A DNA stretch of 64,000 nt from Gloeobacter violaceus PCC 7421 (GCF_000011385.1 NC_005125.1:496001-560000), one strand, 5' to 3'; positions 50,904 to 60,086 are shown, counted from the stretch's first letter. The notes: generated from the letters alone by a model not told the origin. A program made the numbers and translations.

Positions 50904-51674
50904 CTACCGGCCGGCATCCGCATCCGTCTCGCCCAGGAGGGTCTGCACTTTGCTGCGCGCCTGCTGGAGGGTGGGAGCCTGCACCAGCACCAGGCCCGCG
51001 GCGGCATCGAGCGACGCTTCGGGCTCCAGGGCCGCGCGCAGCGGCAAATCGTCCGGCCAGTCGCCGACAAAGGCCGCAGCGGTCGGACGGTGCACCTGCA
51101 GGTCAACCACCGGTAGGCCGAGGGCGCAGCGCCAGTGGCAGCAAAACAGATCCGGCCGCTGGCTGGTCAGGGTCACCAGGGCCGTTCGATCGGGATGGGG
51201 AATTAGTTTCTCAAAGCGCACAGCGCCGCAGATCACCGTGAAGTAGACCATGTAAACGCCTGGGGGAAGAGGCTCCGACAGATCGATCAGGCCGCGGGCG
51301 AAACGGTAGAGAATCTGGCGCGCTTTGTCGGAGAGCGGCTCGGGCTGCCAAAGATATTCCCCTGCCATGCCGATCGCCTCGGCGTAGAGCACCCCCCGCG
51401 CCGTGATCACCAGCGGCAGAACCAGAAGAGAAGCCGTGCTGTCGGGCAAGGCGAGGGGCACTTCGGTCGGCGCCAGGTCGGCGCAGCGCTCGAAGAGAGC
51501 GGTGGCGGGTGAAGTACTATCCGGCCGCGCCAGCCAAATGATCCGACCGGCCGGGTCGAGAGCCTGTAACGACGAGCTTTCAAGGACCCGGACTTCGCCC
51601 CCCCAGCGGCGGCAGCTCTGTGCGAGGGCTCCGGTCAGCTCCGCCGGGCCGGCTACCCATAGAGGGGGAATCAT
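50904..51674 (-). CDS. PurT/PurK-like protein, shortened and probably non-catalytic
   Basis: A 256-residue protein with no clear function. Its C-terminal third resembles the end of the ATP-grasp enzyme PurT: IPHPDRTALVTLTSQRPDLF corresponds to 'RPHDTGMVTLISQ.LSEF', then CALGLPVVDL and a final VLVQAPTLQQARSKVQTLL like the PurT helix. The N-terminus (LWVAGPAELTGALAQSCRRWGGEV) resembles the PurT nucleotide fold. The central ATP-grasp region is largely missing and the length is well below the usual ~390. The stop region is convergent with the small membrane protein. Its start overlaps the stop of the coiled-coil gene by four bases. Confidence 0.55.
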   Translation of the reverse strand: MIPPLWVAGPAELTGALAQSCRRWGGEVRVLESSSLQALDPAGRIIWLARPDSTSPATALFERCADLAPTEVPLALPDSTASLLVLPLVITARGVLYAEAIGMAGEYLWQPEPLSDKARQILYRFARGLIDLSEPLPPGVYMVYFTVICGAVRFEKLIPHPDRTALVTLTSQRPDLFCCHWRCALGLPVVDLQVHRPTAAAFVGDWPDDLPLRAALEPEASLDAAAGLVLVQAPTLQQARSKVQTLLGETDADAGR

Positions 51675-52114
51675 CGCCCGCCCACCGGCGGGGGGGCGAG
51701 CCGGGGCGGAGATTGCGGCTGCGCGGCCATCAACGCCTCAAGGGCGGCCCATCGGCGGGCATCGGCCGCGGCGGTCCGCCGCAGGTGGGCATTCTCAGCC
51801 AGCAGCCTTTCGATGCGCTCCGCCACCGCCTCCAGCCGCTCGGAAAATTTGCGCCGGTACACATCGGGCACTTCCCGCAGCAGCGCCTCGAGACGGCGAT
51901 TCTCTTCGCCCAGGACACGGACCTGCTCCGTGAGCTCCCGCACAACCGCCTCGCGCTCGTCGGCCTCGGCGCGGGCGGCCTCCAACTGGTCGGCCAGGGT
52001 GCGGTGGTGCCGCCGGCACGCGGCCAATTCGGCGGCCAGTTGGTCCAGGAGAGTACCGCGGGTCAAAGGCGGTAGGGGCCACGCGTCGGTTGCTGGTTCC
52101 AGCTTGCGGTCCAT
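51671..52114 (-). CDS. Coiled-coil hypothetical protein
   Basis: A 147-residue protein. Residues 20-115 are an almost continuous coiled coil rich in Ala, Glu and Arg (LADQLEAARAEADEREAVVRE, VLGEENRRLEALLREV), and the C-terminus is proline-rich. No enzymatic motif. It overlaps the following PurT-like gene by four bases (ATGA) and lies 28 bp after the ppx/gppA gene, so the three are probably co-transcribed. The start is the ATG at 52114. Confidence 0.65.
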   Translation of the reverse strand: MDRKLEPATDAWPLPPLTRGTLLDQLAAELAACRRHHRTLADQLEAARAEADEREAVVRELTEQVRVLGEENRRLEALLREVPDVYRRKFSERLEAVAERIERLLAENAHLRRTAAADARRWAALEALMAAQPQSPPRLAPPPVGGR

Positions 52115-52142
52115 TGCGCTGCAGTCCGGGGCGAACGTGGTC

Positions 52143-53807
52143 TTAGGATACCCAACTACCCTGCGGCACTCTCACCGCGTCGGGTTGCGTTTCGGCCTTG
52201 GCGCCCAGGACCGCGAGCGGTTCGGCCACAGCCGACTCCAGGGCAATGGCCAGGGTGCGGCCGAACTCCTGTTCGAACTCGGCTTTTTTGAATTCGGCGT
52301 TCCACAGCTCCATCTCGCACGGGTCGGCCGGGTCGTGCGGTTGGACAAAAAGCTCGACTTCTCCAGGAGCAAAGGCGAGCCGGACGCCCCGTACGGCCCC
52401 TTTGTGGCGGCGATCGAGGGCGGAGGCGAGCCGCAAAAACACGCTCATCTGGCGCACCAGGCGCTTGTGTTCTTTGACAAGGTGCTGGAATTCGCGGTGC
52501 TTGCTTTTGGGGGTGCTCTTGCGGTGGTAGCGGGCGACGTTGGCGATCACCTCGATCTCTTCTTCGGTAAAACCGAGCATGCCGCCGTGGCGGATCAGGT
52601 AGTACGAATGCTTGTGGTGACTGGAATGGTTGATGAAGTGGCCGCAGTTGTGCAACATCGCCGCCGCCCACAGTAGCTCGCGATCGGCGTCGCTCCAGCG
52701 GTGCAACCGGCCCCGGGACTGATCAAAAAGGCTTAAGGACAGACGCGTCACCTGCTCGGCGTGGGTGGTGTCGAGGTTGAATTTGTCGGCCAGCTGCAGC
52801 ACACTGCGCTCGCGCACCGAACCCTGGTAGCGCAACCGATCGGCAATCAGTCCCCGGCCGATCATCCAGTCGACGATGAGCCCCTCGCGCAACGCCGCCT
52901 CACAGACGGTGATCGAGCCCACCCCCAGCATCTGCATCGCTTCGAGCAGAATGGTCGCCCCGGCGACGATGATGTCGGCGCGGCGCTCGGAGACTCCGGG
53001 TAGACGGCGGCGCGCTTCGAGATCGAGTTCGCGCAACTGCGCTGCGATCTGCTCAAGACTGGCAAGCGTCAACTCGTAGCCCTGCAGCGAGGTAGGAAAG
53101 CTGCCCCCCCGGCGCGCATCGATCTCAGCTAAGGTCATGATCGTCCCGGAGGTGCCGACCAAGCGCTCGAACGGCCCTAGGGCCAGCAGTTTGTCCACGG
53201 CAGGCTCGATCAAATTGCGCACCTGGTTGCGCAGGCGGCCGTAGTCGCGGCCCGAGATCGGGTCGCTCTGCACGAACTGTTCGCTGAGGCGCACCGCCCC
53301 CGCCTTGACGCTCGCCAGATAGCGCGGCTCGCGGCCGTCGCCCAGAATTAGCTCCGTCGAACCGCCGCCGATGTCGATGACGGCGTGGGTACGGTTGTCG
53401 AACTCGATGGCGGAGAGCACCCCGAGGTAGATGCGCCGCGCCTCCTCCTCCCCCGAAATCAAGTCGACTTTGAGCCCGACCACCCGCTGGATCTGCAGCA
53501 AGAATTCCGGCCCGTTCGGTGCCTCGCGCACGGCACTGGTGGCGACGGCGATCATTTCCTGCGCTCCCAGGCCCTCAGCAAAGGCTTTGCAGTGACGCAG
53601 CGCGTCGAGGGCGCGCACCATCGCCTCCGGCGTCAGCCAGCCGGTCTTCTGGCAGTACTCACCCAGGCGCACCATCTGCTTCTCGCGGGCGACGATCGTG
53701 TAGCTGGCCAGCCGGGGCTGGATATGAACCACCACCATGTGGATGGAGTTGGTGCCGATGTCGATGGCAGCCAGGGTCTTCTCTGCGTCAGCCGCGGGTT
53801 CGGGCAT
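52143..53807 (-). CDS. ppx: Ppx/GppA exopolyphosphatase-type phosphatase with HD domain
   Basis: A 554-residue protein. The N-terminal two-thirds is the Ppx/GppA actin-like fold: AAIDIGTNSIHMVVV holds the first phosphate loop and HAVIDIGGGSTELIL the second, with ISGEEEARRIYLG between. The C-terminal third is an HD-type helical domain (LWAAAMLHNCGHFINHSSHHKHS). It hydrolyses polyphosphate and/or (p)ppGpp; which of these cannot be decided here. The ATG at 53807 is supported by MPEP...AAIDIGTNS. It begins the three-gene set with the coiled-coil and PurT-like genes. Confidence 0.93.
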   Translation of the reverse strand: MPEPAADAEKTLAAIDIGTNSIHMVVVHIQPRLASYTIVAREKQMVRLGEYCQKTGWLTPEAMVRALDALRHCKAFAEGLGAQEMIAVATSAVREAPNGPEFLLQIQRVVGLKVDLISGEEEARRIYLGVLSAIEFDNRTHAVIDIGGGSTELILGDGREPRYLASVKAGAVRLSEQFVQSDPISGRDYGRLRNQVRNLIEPAVDKLLALGPFERLVGTSGTIMTLAEIDARRGGSFPTSLQGYELTLASLEQIAAQLRELDLEARRRLPGVSERRADIIVAGATILLEAMQMLGVGSITVCEAALREGLIVDWMIGRGLIADRLRYQGSVRERSVLQLADKFNLDTTHAEQVTRLSLSLFDQSRGRLHRWSDADRELLWAAAMLHNCGHFINHSSHHKHSYYLIRHGGMLGFTEEEIEVIANVARYHRKSTPKSKHREFQHLVKEHKRLVRQMSVFLRLASALDRRHKGAVRGVRLAFAPGEVELFVQPHDPADPCEMELWNAEFKKAEFEQEFGRTLAIALESAVAEPLAVLGAKAETQPDAVRVPQGSWVS

Positions 53808-53887
53808 GGGGTTTCATGCAAAGTTTGCTCCAATTGTAACGGAGAAGATACACCCCAACGCGGCGGAATCGCCGCGCACCCACCTGC

Positions 53888-53910
53888 AAAAAACCCCGCA
53901 CAGGCGGGGC
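53888..53910 (-). terminator. Intrinsic terminator of petG
   Basis: On the minus strand a GC-rich stem (GCCCCGC paired with GCGGGG, loop CTGT) is followed directly by TTTTTT. It lies 34 bases past the petG stop and before ppx/gppA, which it insulates from petG transcription. Confidence 0.85.
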
Positions 53911-53943
53911 TTCTCGCACGGATTCTCGAACGGGTCAACAGTT

Positions 53944-54066
53944 TTACTTCTCGCCCAGGCCGGAGGGATTGCCCTGCTTGTACTGCAGCCAGGCTGCCAC
54001 GAGCAGTCCGGCAATGGTGACCGGCACAAAGCCGAGGACCATGCCCAACAGAATCGGTTCGATCAC
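53944..54066 (-). CDS. petG: Cytochrome b6f complex subunit V
   Basis: A 40-residue single-span protein: [20 protein letters not shown], then [13 protein letters not shown]. This matches PetG along its whole length (typically 37-38 residues, 'M(V/I)EPLL.G.VLGLIPVTLAGLFVAAYLQY(R/K)RG'). PetG stabilises the cytochrome b6f complex in the photosynthetic membrane. The GTG at 54066 is the family start and has GGAG upstream; the frame is open further but that part is not family-like. Monocistronic, with its own terminator. Confidence 0.92.
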   Translation of the reverse strand: MIEPILLGMVLGFVPVTIAGLLVAAWLQYKQGNPSGLGEK

Positions 54067-54162
54067 GGCGCTTTCGCTCCCATGCTGCAAAACGTTAACA
54101 GGATATCCCAGAATTTGCGCCTCCATAACTATTTGTGTGGTTATGTAAAGCGCGGACGGTAT

Positions 54163-54687
54163 CTAGAGGTAGCCGCGCTCGTACAGCAATTGGACGACAC
54201 GGTTGGCAGATTCGTCCTTCGACTCGGTGTTGGTCAGGATGGTCAGATCCGGGTTGGCTGGGGCTTCGTAGGGGTCCGACACACCGGTAAAGGCCGGGAT
54301 CTCCCCTTTGAGGGCCTTGGCGTACAGGCCCTTGACGTCGCGTTCGATGCACACATCGAGCGGACAGTCGACGAAGATTTCTAGAAAATCGATGATATTG
54401 GCGCGCAGCTCTTCGCGGGTATTGCGGTAGGGGCTGATGGCGGCGCTGATGGCGATGACGCCGTTGCGCGAAAGCAGGCGGCACACATAGCCGATGCGGC
54501 GGACGTTGGTGTCGCGGTCGGCTTTGCTGAAGCTCAACCCGGCGCTCAAATTGAGCCGCACCTCGTCGCCGTCGAGCACTTCGACGTTTCTGCCAATCTC
54601 CTGGAGTTTTTTGGCTACAATGCCGGAGATTGTGCTTTTGCCTGCGCCGGACAGGCCGGTGAACCAGAGTGTTACACCTTTACCCAT
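54163..54687 (-). CDS. cysC: Adenylylsulfate kinase
   Basis: A 174-residue APS kinase that phosphorylates APS to PAPS. Walker A is GLSGAGKST (about residues 11-19), and DGDEVRLNLSAGLSFSKADRDTN is the APS-binding segment. ISAAISPYRNTREELR and FVDCPLDVCIERDVKGLYAKA complete the signature. The ATG at 54687 gives the normal start. Its product is the sulfate donor used by sulfotransferases such as the two at the left end of the window. No other sulfate-assimilation gene is adjacent. Confidence 0.95.
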   Translation of the reverse strand: MGKGVTLWFTGLSGAGKSTISGIVAKKLQEIGRNVEVLDGDEVRLNLSAGLSFSKADRDTNVRRIGYVCRLLSRNGVIAISAAISPYRNTREELRANIIDFLEIFVDCPLDVCIERDVKGLYAKALKGEIPAFTGVSDPYEAPANPDLTILTNTESKDESANRVVQLLYERGYL

Positions 54688-54838
54688 GGGATGTTGCTCT
54701 TCTTCGAGAAATTGGGACTGAGCATAACAGGCGAAGTTTAACGAAATGGTATCTGATTGTGCAGTTTTTTTAAGGGCTTTCTGTCGTCTGGCGGCCACAG
54801 GCTGTACAATGCGTTGAGGACATGCGTCTATAGGGCTT

Positions 54839-56197
54839 ATGGTTCGTCTGCTGCACATTTCGGACATCCACCTGGGTAGCGGCCTATCCCACGGGCGCAT
54901 CAACCCCGCCACCGGGTTGCATACCCGTTTTGAAGATTTTTTGTATTGTCTGTCGCAGGCAATCGACCGCGGCCTCGCCGAGGGGGTTGACCTGGCGCTG
55001 TTCGGGGGAGACGCATTTCCGAACGCCACCCCGGAGCCGACCCACCAGGAGGAGTTTGCCCGCCAGTTCAAGCGCCTCACCGACGCCGGCATTCCGACGG
55101 TGCTGCTGGTGGGCAACCACGACCTGCACGGGCGGGGGGTTGGGGGGGCGAGCCTCAATATTTATGCGGCGCTGCAGGTGCCGGGCTTTGTGGTGGGCTC
55201 CCGGCTGCAGATTCATCCGATCGCCACGCGCTCGGGGCCGGTGCAGGTGTTGAGCTTGCCCTGGGTGAACCGCTCGACGCTGCTGACGCGCGAGGAGATG
55301 CGCGGCAAGAGCCTCGAGCAGGTTGATCTCGCCCTGGTCGAGCGGATGAAATTGGCCCTCGAAGCGCAGGTGCGCCGCCTCGACCCGGCGGTACCGACGG
55401 TCTTGCTCGGCCATCTGATGGTCGAAAACGCCGTCTTTGGGGCCGAGCGCCACCTGGCGGTGGGCCGCAGCTTCAGCATTCCGCTTGCGATGCTCGCCCG
55501 TTCCGAGTTCGACTACGTGGCCCTTGGCCACGTCCATCGCCATCAGGTGCTCTGCGAAGATCCGCCCATCATCTACCCGGGATCGATCGAGCGGGTCGAT
55601 TTTGGCGAAGAAAAAGAATCCAAAGGCTTTATCCTCGCTGAGGTCGAGCGCGGCCGCTGCCGCTACGAATTTGTGAGCGTGCCCGCCCGCAGCTTCAAGA
55701 CGATCCAGGCCAACCTCGCCGACAGCGGCGATCCGCAGGGCGACCTGGCGGCGATCTTACGCAAGCACAAAATCGAAGGGGCGATCGTGCGGGTGCTCTA
55801 CCGTTTGCATCCCCACCAGATCGAGCGCATCGACACCGCCAGCTTGCGCCAGATGCTGGAGGGGGCGTTTTCTTACCAGTTGCAGCCGGAGCTGATTAGC
55901 CAGCTCAGCCAGCCGCGGGTGCCGGGGCTGGGCGAAAGTTGCGCCCTCGATCCGATCGACGCCCTCAGACAGTACCTCGAGAGCCGCCCCGAACTGGCCG
56001 ATTTGCGCCTGGCCCTCGTCGAAGCGGCCGAGGCGCTGATCAAGGGCGACAGCCCCGGTCTGGCCGACACCGACGAGTGCGAGAGCGACGCCGAGGTGCT
56101 GGAGGTGACCACTACCGCCGCCCTCGATCTTCTCGCGCGCGAGGAGGGTCTACCCGCCGGCGGCACCAACGGCCAACTCGGTCTATTTCACGCTTGA
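54839..56197 (+). CDS. sbcD: SbcD-like DNA exonuclease subunit
   Basis: A 452-residue calcineurin-type nuclease. All five phosphodiesterase motifs are seen: ISDIHLG, LFGGDAFPN, LVGNHDLHG, LLGHLMVEN and LGHVHRHQ. GSIERVDFGEEKESKGF is the SbcD/Mre11 capping-domain signature. SbcD pairs with the SbcC ATPase to cut DNA hairpins and ends; no sbcC gene follows in the window. The C-terminal 200 residues are longer than in many SbcD proteins. The ATG at 54839 gives MVRLLHISDIHLG. Confidence 0.88.
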   Translation: MVRLLHISDIHLGSGLSHGRINPATGLHTRFEDFLYCLSQAIDRGLAEGVDLALFGGDAFPNATPEPTHQEEFARQFKRLTDAGIPTVLLVGNHDLHGRGVGGASLNIYAALQVPGFVVGSRLQIHPIATRSGPVQVLSLPWVNRSTLLTREEMRGKSLEQVDLALVERMKLALEAQVRRLDPAVPTVLLGHLMVENAVFGAERHLAVGRSFSIPLAMLARSEFDYVALGHVHRHQVLCEDPPIIYPGSIERVDFGEEKESKGFILAEVERGRCRYEFVSVPARSFKTIQANLADSGDPQGDLAAILRKHKIEGAIVRVLYRLHPHQIERIDTASLRQMLEGAFSYQLQPELISQLSQPRVPGLGESCALDPIDALRQYLESRPELADLRLALVEAAEALIKGDSPGLADTDECESDAEVLEVTTTAALDLLAREEGLPAGGTNGQLGLFHA

Positions 56198-56313
56198 TAG
56201 ATATCGGTATGGACCGGTTGATCCGGGTGCGTGTAGCTGTACTCACCGCGGCCACACAGTCAGCCGGTGTATCTTAAGGAGGATCAATTCTCCCGGTGTG
56301 GTGGAGTCTGTCA

Positions 56314-56342
56314 GACAGGTGAGTCGTTTGTCTCACTATGTC
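56314..56342 (+). other. Leader hairpin upstream of the cation-transport operon
   Basis: GACA and GTGAG pair with CTCAC and TGTC (one- and two-base interruptions, eight-base loop) about 30 bases before the first gene of the antiporter-KtrB-KtrA operon. No T-run follows. It could be a leader structure. I could not match the spacer to the c-di-AMP (ydaO) riboswitch. Confidence 0.35.
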
Positions 56343-56370
56343 TACCGGGGCAACTCAACGGAGTTATGCC

Positions 56371-57597
56371 ATGTTCTATCCACTCATCGCGGCATCGGCT
56401 CCCGGAGCCCTGCCCGAGGGCCTTTTGAGCTTGGGGCAGTTGCTTGCGAGCCTCATCGTCATCTATGTCGCGAGCAAACTCGGCGGCGAGCTGGCCCTGC
56501 GTCTCAGGCAACCCGCCGTCTTGGGCGAACTGGTGGCGGGGCTGGCGGTCGGCATCTCGGGACTCAAGCTCATCGATCCGACCCAGCCGGTGCTGCTGCT
56601 GCTTGCCCAGGTGGGCGTCACCCTGCTGCTGTTTGAAATCGGTCTGGAATCGGATCTGCGGGGATTGCTCAAGCTTGGTCCCCAGGCGGTGGCCGTGGCG
56701 GCGGTGGGTATGGCGGTACCCTTCGCCCTGGGTTACGGCGTGATGAAATTTGCCGGAGCGGGGGAACTGCTCGCCATCTTCGTGGGCGCCTCCTCCACTG
56801 CCACCAGCATCGGGATCAGCGCCAAGGTGCTCTCGGATCTGGGCTACCTCAAGCGCACCGAGGGGCAGATTATTCTCGGAGCGGCGGTGCTCGACGACAT
56901 TTTGGGGGTGATCATACTCTCGGTGGTGGCGGGGATCGCCCAGGGGGGTAGCCTTGAGCTGGGCGAGGTGGCCCGCATCGTCTTCTCGTCGCTGGGCTTT
57001 TTGGTGGGAGCGATCGTGATTGGCAACCGCTTTATGCCCGTTTTTTTGGGGATCGTGCGGCGGCTGCGCACCCGCGGCGAGTTGCTCACCGCCTCGCTGG
57101 TCTTTGCCTTCGCCCTTGCGTACCTGGCCGAACTGTTGGGCTCCGCCGCGATCATCGGTGCCTTTGCCGCCGGATTGGTGCTCGCTGAAACCGACAAGCG
57201 CCACGACCTCGAAGCGCAACTCAGGCCGGTCACCGACTTTTTTCTGCCGATTTTTTTTATCACCGTCGGCGCTGGGGTGAATCTGGCGCTGCTGGGCAAT
57301 CAGCAGGCGCTGTTGCTGGCCGGGGGATTGAGCGTCACTGCCGTGCTGGGCAAACTGGTGTGCGGCTGGGCGGCATTCGGTGTCAAGGCCAACAAATTGG
57401 CGATCGGCGCCGGGATGGTGCCCCGCGGCGAAGTCGGCCTGGTCTTTGCCAGCGTCGGCCTGGCGTCCGGGGTGCTCACCGGCGTCAACCACACCGCCGT
57501 GGTGATCATGGTGATTCTCACCACGTTTTTTGGACCGCTGCTGTTGGGGCTGCTGTTGCGCCGCGAACCGGTGGCGCTCACCGCCGGCAGTTCTTGA
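56371..57597 (+). CDS. CPA2-family cation/proton antiporter (KefB-like)
   Basis: A 408-residue membrane protein with about twelve spans. Typical CPA2 motifs: QPAVLGELVAGLAVGISGL near span 2, LLLFEIGLESDLRGL in span 4, and GASSTATSIGISAKVLSDLG and LGAAVLDDILGVIIL (the paired acidic residues of the ion site). PRGEVGLVFASVGL completes the set. No RCK/TrkA-N domain is fused, unlike full KefB. The ATG at 56371 has GGAG eight bases upstream and is preferred to 56338. It opens an operon with KtrB and KtrA, so potassium or sodium homeostasis is likely. Confidence 0.9.
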   Translation: MFYPLIAASAPGALPEGLLSLGQLLASLIVIYVASKLGGELALRLRQPAVLGELVAGLAVGISGLKLIDPTQPVLLLLAQVGVTLLLFEIGLESDLRGLLKLGPQAVAVAAVGMAVPFALGYGVMKFAGAGELLAIFVGASSTATSIGISAKVLSDLGYLKRTEGQIILGAAVLDDILGVIILSVVAGIAQGGSLELGEVARIVFSSLGFLVGAIVIGNRFMPVFLGIVRRLRTRGELLTASLVFAFALAYLAELLGSAAIIGAFAAGLVLAETDKRHDLEAQLRPVTDFFLPIFFITVGAGVNLALLGNQQALLLAGGLSVTAVLGKLVCGWAAFGVKANKLAIGAGMVPRGEVGLVFASVGLASGVLTGVNHTAVVIMVILTTFFGPLLLGLLLRREPVALTAGSS

Positions 57598-57621
57598 AGC
57601 GGCACCACCCCAGGAGTACGC

Positions 57622-58983
57622 ATGCCCACCCTCTCGCCCGCCCGCACCATCTGCCTGGGGTTTTTGCTGGTTATCGCGATCGGTACCTCGCTGCTGCTGT
57701 TGCCCTGGTCGACGGCCTCGGGCGAGTGGACCCCCTGGTTGGTAGCATTGTTTACCAGCACTTCCGCCGTCTGCGTCACCGGATTGGCGGTGGTCGATAC
57801 GGGCAGCTACTACTCGTTTTTCGGCCAGCTGGTCATCTTGTTGCTCATTCAGGTGGGTGGCCTCGGCTACATGAGCGCCACCACGTTTTTGTTGTTGCTG
57901 GTCGGGCGTCGCATCAGCCTGAGAAACCGTCTTGCTCTGCAGGAGGCGTTGGGTAGTCTTGGCGATAAGGCTGTGCCGCGCCTGGTGGCCCGCGTCGCCA
58001 TCCTGACGCTCGGCTTCGAACTGGTGGGGGCGCTTGTGATTGCCCCGACCATGGTTCGGCAGGAAGGACTGCTCCCCGGGCTATGGTCGGCGATTTTCCA
58101 CAGCGTCAGCGCCTTCAATAACGCCGGGTTCGGGCTCAGAAGCGACAACCTGATTCCCTGGCAGAACAATTTTTGGGTTCTGGGGGGGCTGGGATTTTTG
58201 ATCCTGGCGGGGGGGCTCGGCTACCAGGTGTGGATCGAGTTGTACGAAAAAATCTTGCTGCGGCTGGTGCGGCAGATCTTCGGCAAGCAGCCCGCCCCGC
58301 CCGCGCCGCTATCGCTGCATACGCGGGTGGTGCTGCTCACCTCGGCAATTTTGGTGGTGGTGGGTTCGGTCGGTTTTTTTCTCATCGAGCGGACCAATGC
58401 CCTCACCCTGGGCAGGCTCAGCCTTGATGCGCAGGTGGCGGGTGCTATCTTCCATTCGATTAGCGCCCGTACCGCCGGCTTCAACGCCGTCCCTTTCGAT
58501 GGCCTGCTGGAAGCAGGGCTATTCTGGATTATTTTGCTGATGCTCATCGGGGCCTCGCCTGCTTCCACCGGGGGGGGCCTGAAGACCACCACCTTCGCCA
58601 TTCTCGTCAGCAACATGCTGGCCGTGATTCAAGGTCGGGAGGATGTGCTGCTATTCGATCGGCGCCTCGGAGTGGGTGCGGTGCGCAAGGCGAGCGCGGT
58701 GCTGCTCGGCTCGATTGCCGCGATTGCCGTCGCCCTGGTGGGCCTCACCCTCAGCGATCCGGAGCCCGGCTTTGTGCAGGTGCTCTTCGAGGCGGTCTCC
58801 GCCTTCTGCACCGTGGGACTTTCGACCGGCATCACCCCGAAGCTGTCGGTGGTAGGACAGCTCATCCTGGTCTTCAGCATGTACCTGGGCCGGGTGGGCG
58901 TGCTGCTGCTCGCCGAGGCGCTGCTGTCGCAGAAGCCGACCTTCCCGTACCGCCAGCCGGAAGAACAGATTCTGATAGGTTAG
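57622..58983 (+). CDS. ktrB: KtrB/TrkH-type potassium channel subunit
   Basis: A 453-residue ion-translocating subunit with four repeated M1-P-M2 units. The pore-loop glycines are visible in SAVCVTGLAVV, SAFNNAGFGL, SARTAGFNAV and SAFCTVGLSTG. ASPASTGGGLKTTTFAIL is the conserved gating-loop and helix region of KtrB. It takes up K+ (in cyanobacteria often Na+-dependent) through the plasma membrane together with KtrA. CAGGAG precedes the ATG. The next gene follows after four bases. Confidence 0.92.
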   Translation: MPTLSPARTICLGFLLVIAIGTSLLLLPWSTASGEWTPWLVALFTSTSAVCVTGLAVVDTGSYYSFFGQLVILLLIQVGGLGYMSATTFLLLLVGRRISLRNRLALQEALGSLGDKAVPRLVARVAILTLGFELVGALVIAPTMVRQEGLLPGLWSAIFHSVSAFNNAGFGLRSDNLIPWQNNFWVLGGLGFLILAGGLGYQVWIELYEKILLRLVRQIFGKQPAPPAPLSLHTRVVLLTSAILVVVGSVGFFLIERTNALTLGRLSLDAQVAGAIFHSISARTAGFNAVPFDGLLEAGLFWIILLMLIGASPASTGGGLKTTTFAILVSNMLAVIQGREDVLLFDRRLGVGAVRKASAVLLGSIAAIAVALVGLTLSDPEPGFVQVLFEAVSAFCTVGLSTGITPKLSVVGQLILVFSMYLGRVGVLLLAEALLSQKPTFPYRQPEEQILIG

Positions 58984-58987
58984 TGGT

Positions 58988-59719
58988 ATGAACCTGATGG
59001 GATGGCTCAAAAAAGAGCGGCGCAACCAGTTTTTGATCATCGGCCTGGGCCGGTTTGGCACTTCGGTGGCCCGCACTCTGCACAACCTGGGCTACGACGT
59101 GCTCGCAGTCGACGCGGAGGAGGAGCGCGTGCGGCGGGCGGCCTGCGAGAACATCGCCACCCAGGTCCTGCAGGTCAACGCCACCGATCCGGACGCACTC
59201 AAACAGATTGGGGCGGGCGAATTTCAGGTGGCGGTAGTTGCCATCGGCAGCTTCTTGCAGGAGAGCATCCTTGCCACCCTCAACGCTAAGGAGATGGGGA
59301 TCGCTTACGTAGTGGCCAAGGCCACCACTCCCATCCACGGCGCGGTGCTCGAAAAAGTCGGCGCCGACCGGGTGGTCTACCCCGAAAGCGACATGGGCCG
59401 CAACGTCGCCCTTTCGCTCACCTCGCGCGGCATGCTCGAATCGCTGCAACTCGACCCGGAGCACAGCATCGTCGAGGTGGTGGCCCCGCGCGAATTTACA
59501 GGCCAGACCCTGCGCGATCTCGATTTGCGCCGCCGCTTCCGGGTGAACGTACTCGCCTTGCGCCACGACGGCCGCTTCAACGTCAATCCCGACCCGGATG
59601 ATCGCATCGGCGCAGGGGACATCATCGTCATGATCGGCGCCAATCGCGATCTGGATCAATTGCCCAAAGCGGATCTGACCATGCCCGACCACGCCGCCCG
59701 CACCAGGGCCGAGTCGTAG
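58988..59719 (+). CDS. ktrA: KtrA-type RCK (TrkA-N/TrkA-C) regulatory subunit
   Basis: A 243-residue cytoplasmic regulator. FLIIGLGRFGTSVARTLHNLGYDVLAVD is the NAD/ATP-binding Rossmann motif, and ATDPDALKQIGAGEFQVAVVAIG follows the RCK pattern. The C-terminal 80 residues (VVAPREFTGQTLRDLDLR to GDIIVMIGANRDLDQL) are the TrkA-C domain that binds small ligands such as c-di-AMP in other bacteria. It forms the gating ring below KtrB. It lies four bases after ktrB and ends the operon. Confidence 0.93.
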   Translation: MNLMGWLKKERRNQFLIIGLGRFGTSVARTLHNLGYDVLAVDAEEERVRRAACENIATQVLQVNATDPDALKQIGAGEFQVAVVAIGSFLQESILATLNAKEMGIAYVVAKATTPIHGAVLEKVGADRVVYPESDMGRNVALSLTSRGMLESLQLDPEHSIVEVVAPREFTGQTLRDLDLRRRFRVNVLALRHDGRFNVNPDPDDRIGAGDIIVMIGANRDLDQLPKADLTMPDHAARTRAES

Positions 59720-59768
59720 TTCTAAATAGACGGGTCAATTAAAAAGGTAGCGTTCGCACGCGTGTCCC

Positions 59769-60038
59769 TTATGACGGTAGCGGCCGTCTATCGCCTCGAT
59801 CACTGCCACACCCAGTTCGTATTTCATCTCGTAACTTCGACCTTGCATCCCGCACCAGGTTTACCGCCGTCGCCGTGATCACATGCTGCAGATGCGTTTT
59901 CGCCAAGCTCCGGTACCGACAGCGATCGTTCCCTCTACCCTCGCCCGCGGTGAGTAGCTTTTCCGGAATGGCACGTGCTGGAAAGCGCTCAGCAACCTGG
60001 ATGCAGCAGGCACCCCCTGAAAATTGATGGCCTCCCAA
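59769..60038 (-). pseudogene. Transposase C-terminal remnant (IS1182/IS5-like DDE type)
   Basis: The minus-strand segment reads RYRSLAKTHLQHVITATAVNLVR, which matches the 'GLaKThLQHVltAaAiNlvR' ending of DDE_Tnp_1-type transposases. Nothing upstream resembles the catalytic domain and the remaining residues look random. It lies in the 367-bp spacer between ktrA and the second Uma2 gene. I see no other feature in that spacer. Confidence 0.55.
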
Positions 60039-60086
60039 TTGTGGGGCTTGCTATACTTGTGGACAACCATTCCACCGGAGTCAGCG

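Noticed and set aside
56198-56370. Possible c-di-AMP (ydaO-type) riboswitch before the potassium-transport operon
   Set aside because: The conserved core segments could not be found; only a simple hairpin is visible.
56311-57492. A 393-codon minus-strand frame opposite the CPA2 antiporter
   Set aside because: Its histidine- and glutamine-rich translation is what the complement of a membrane-protein gene gives; the plus strand carries the family motifs.
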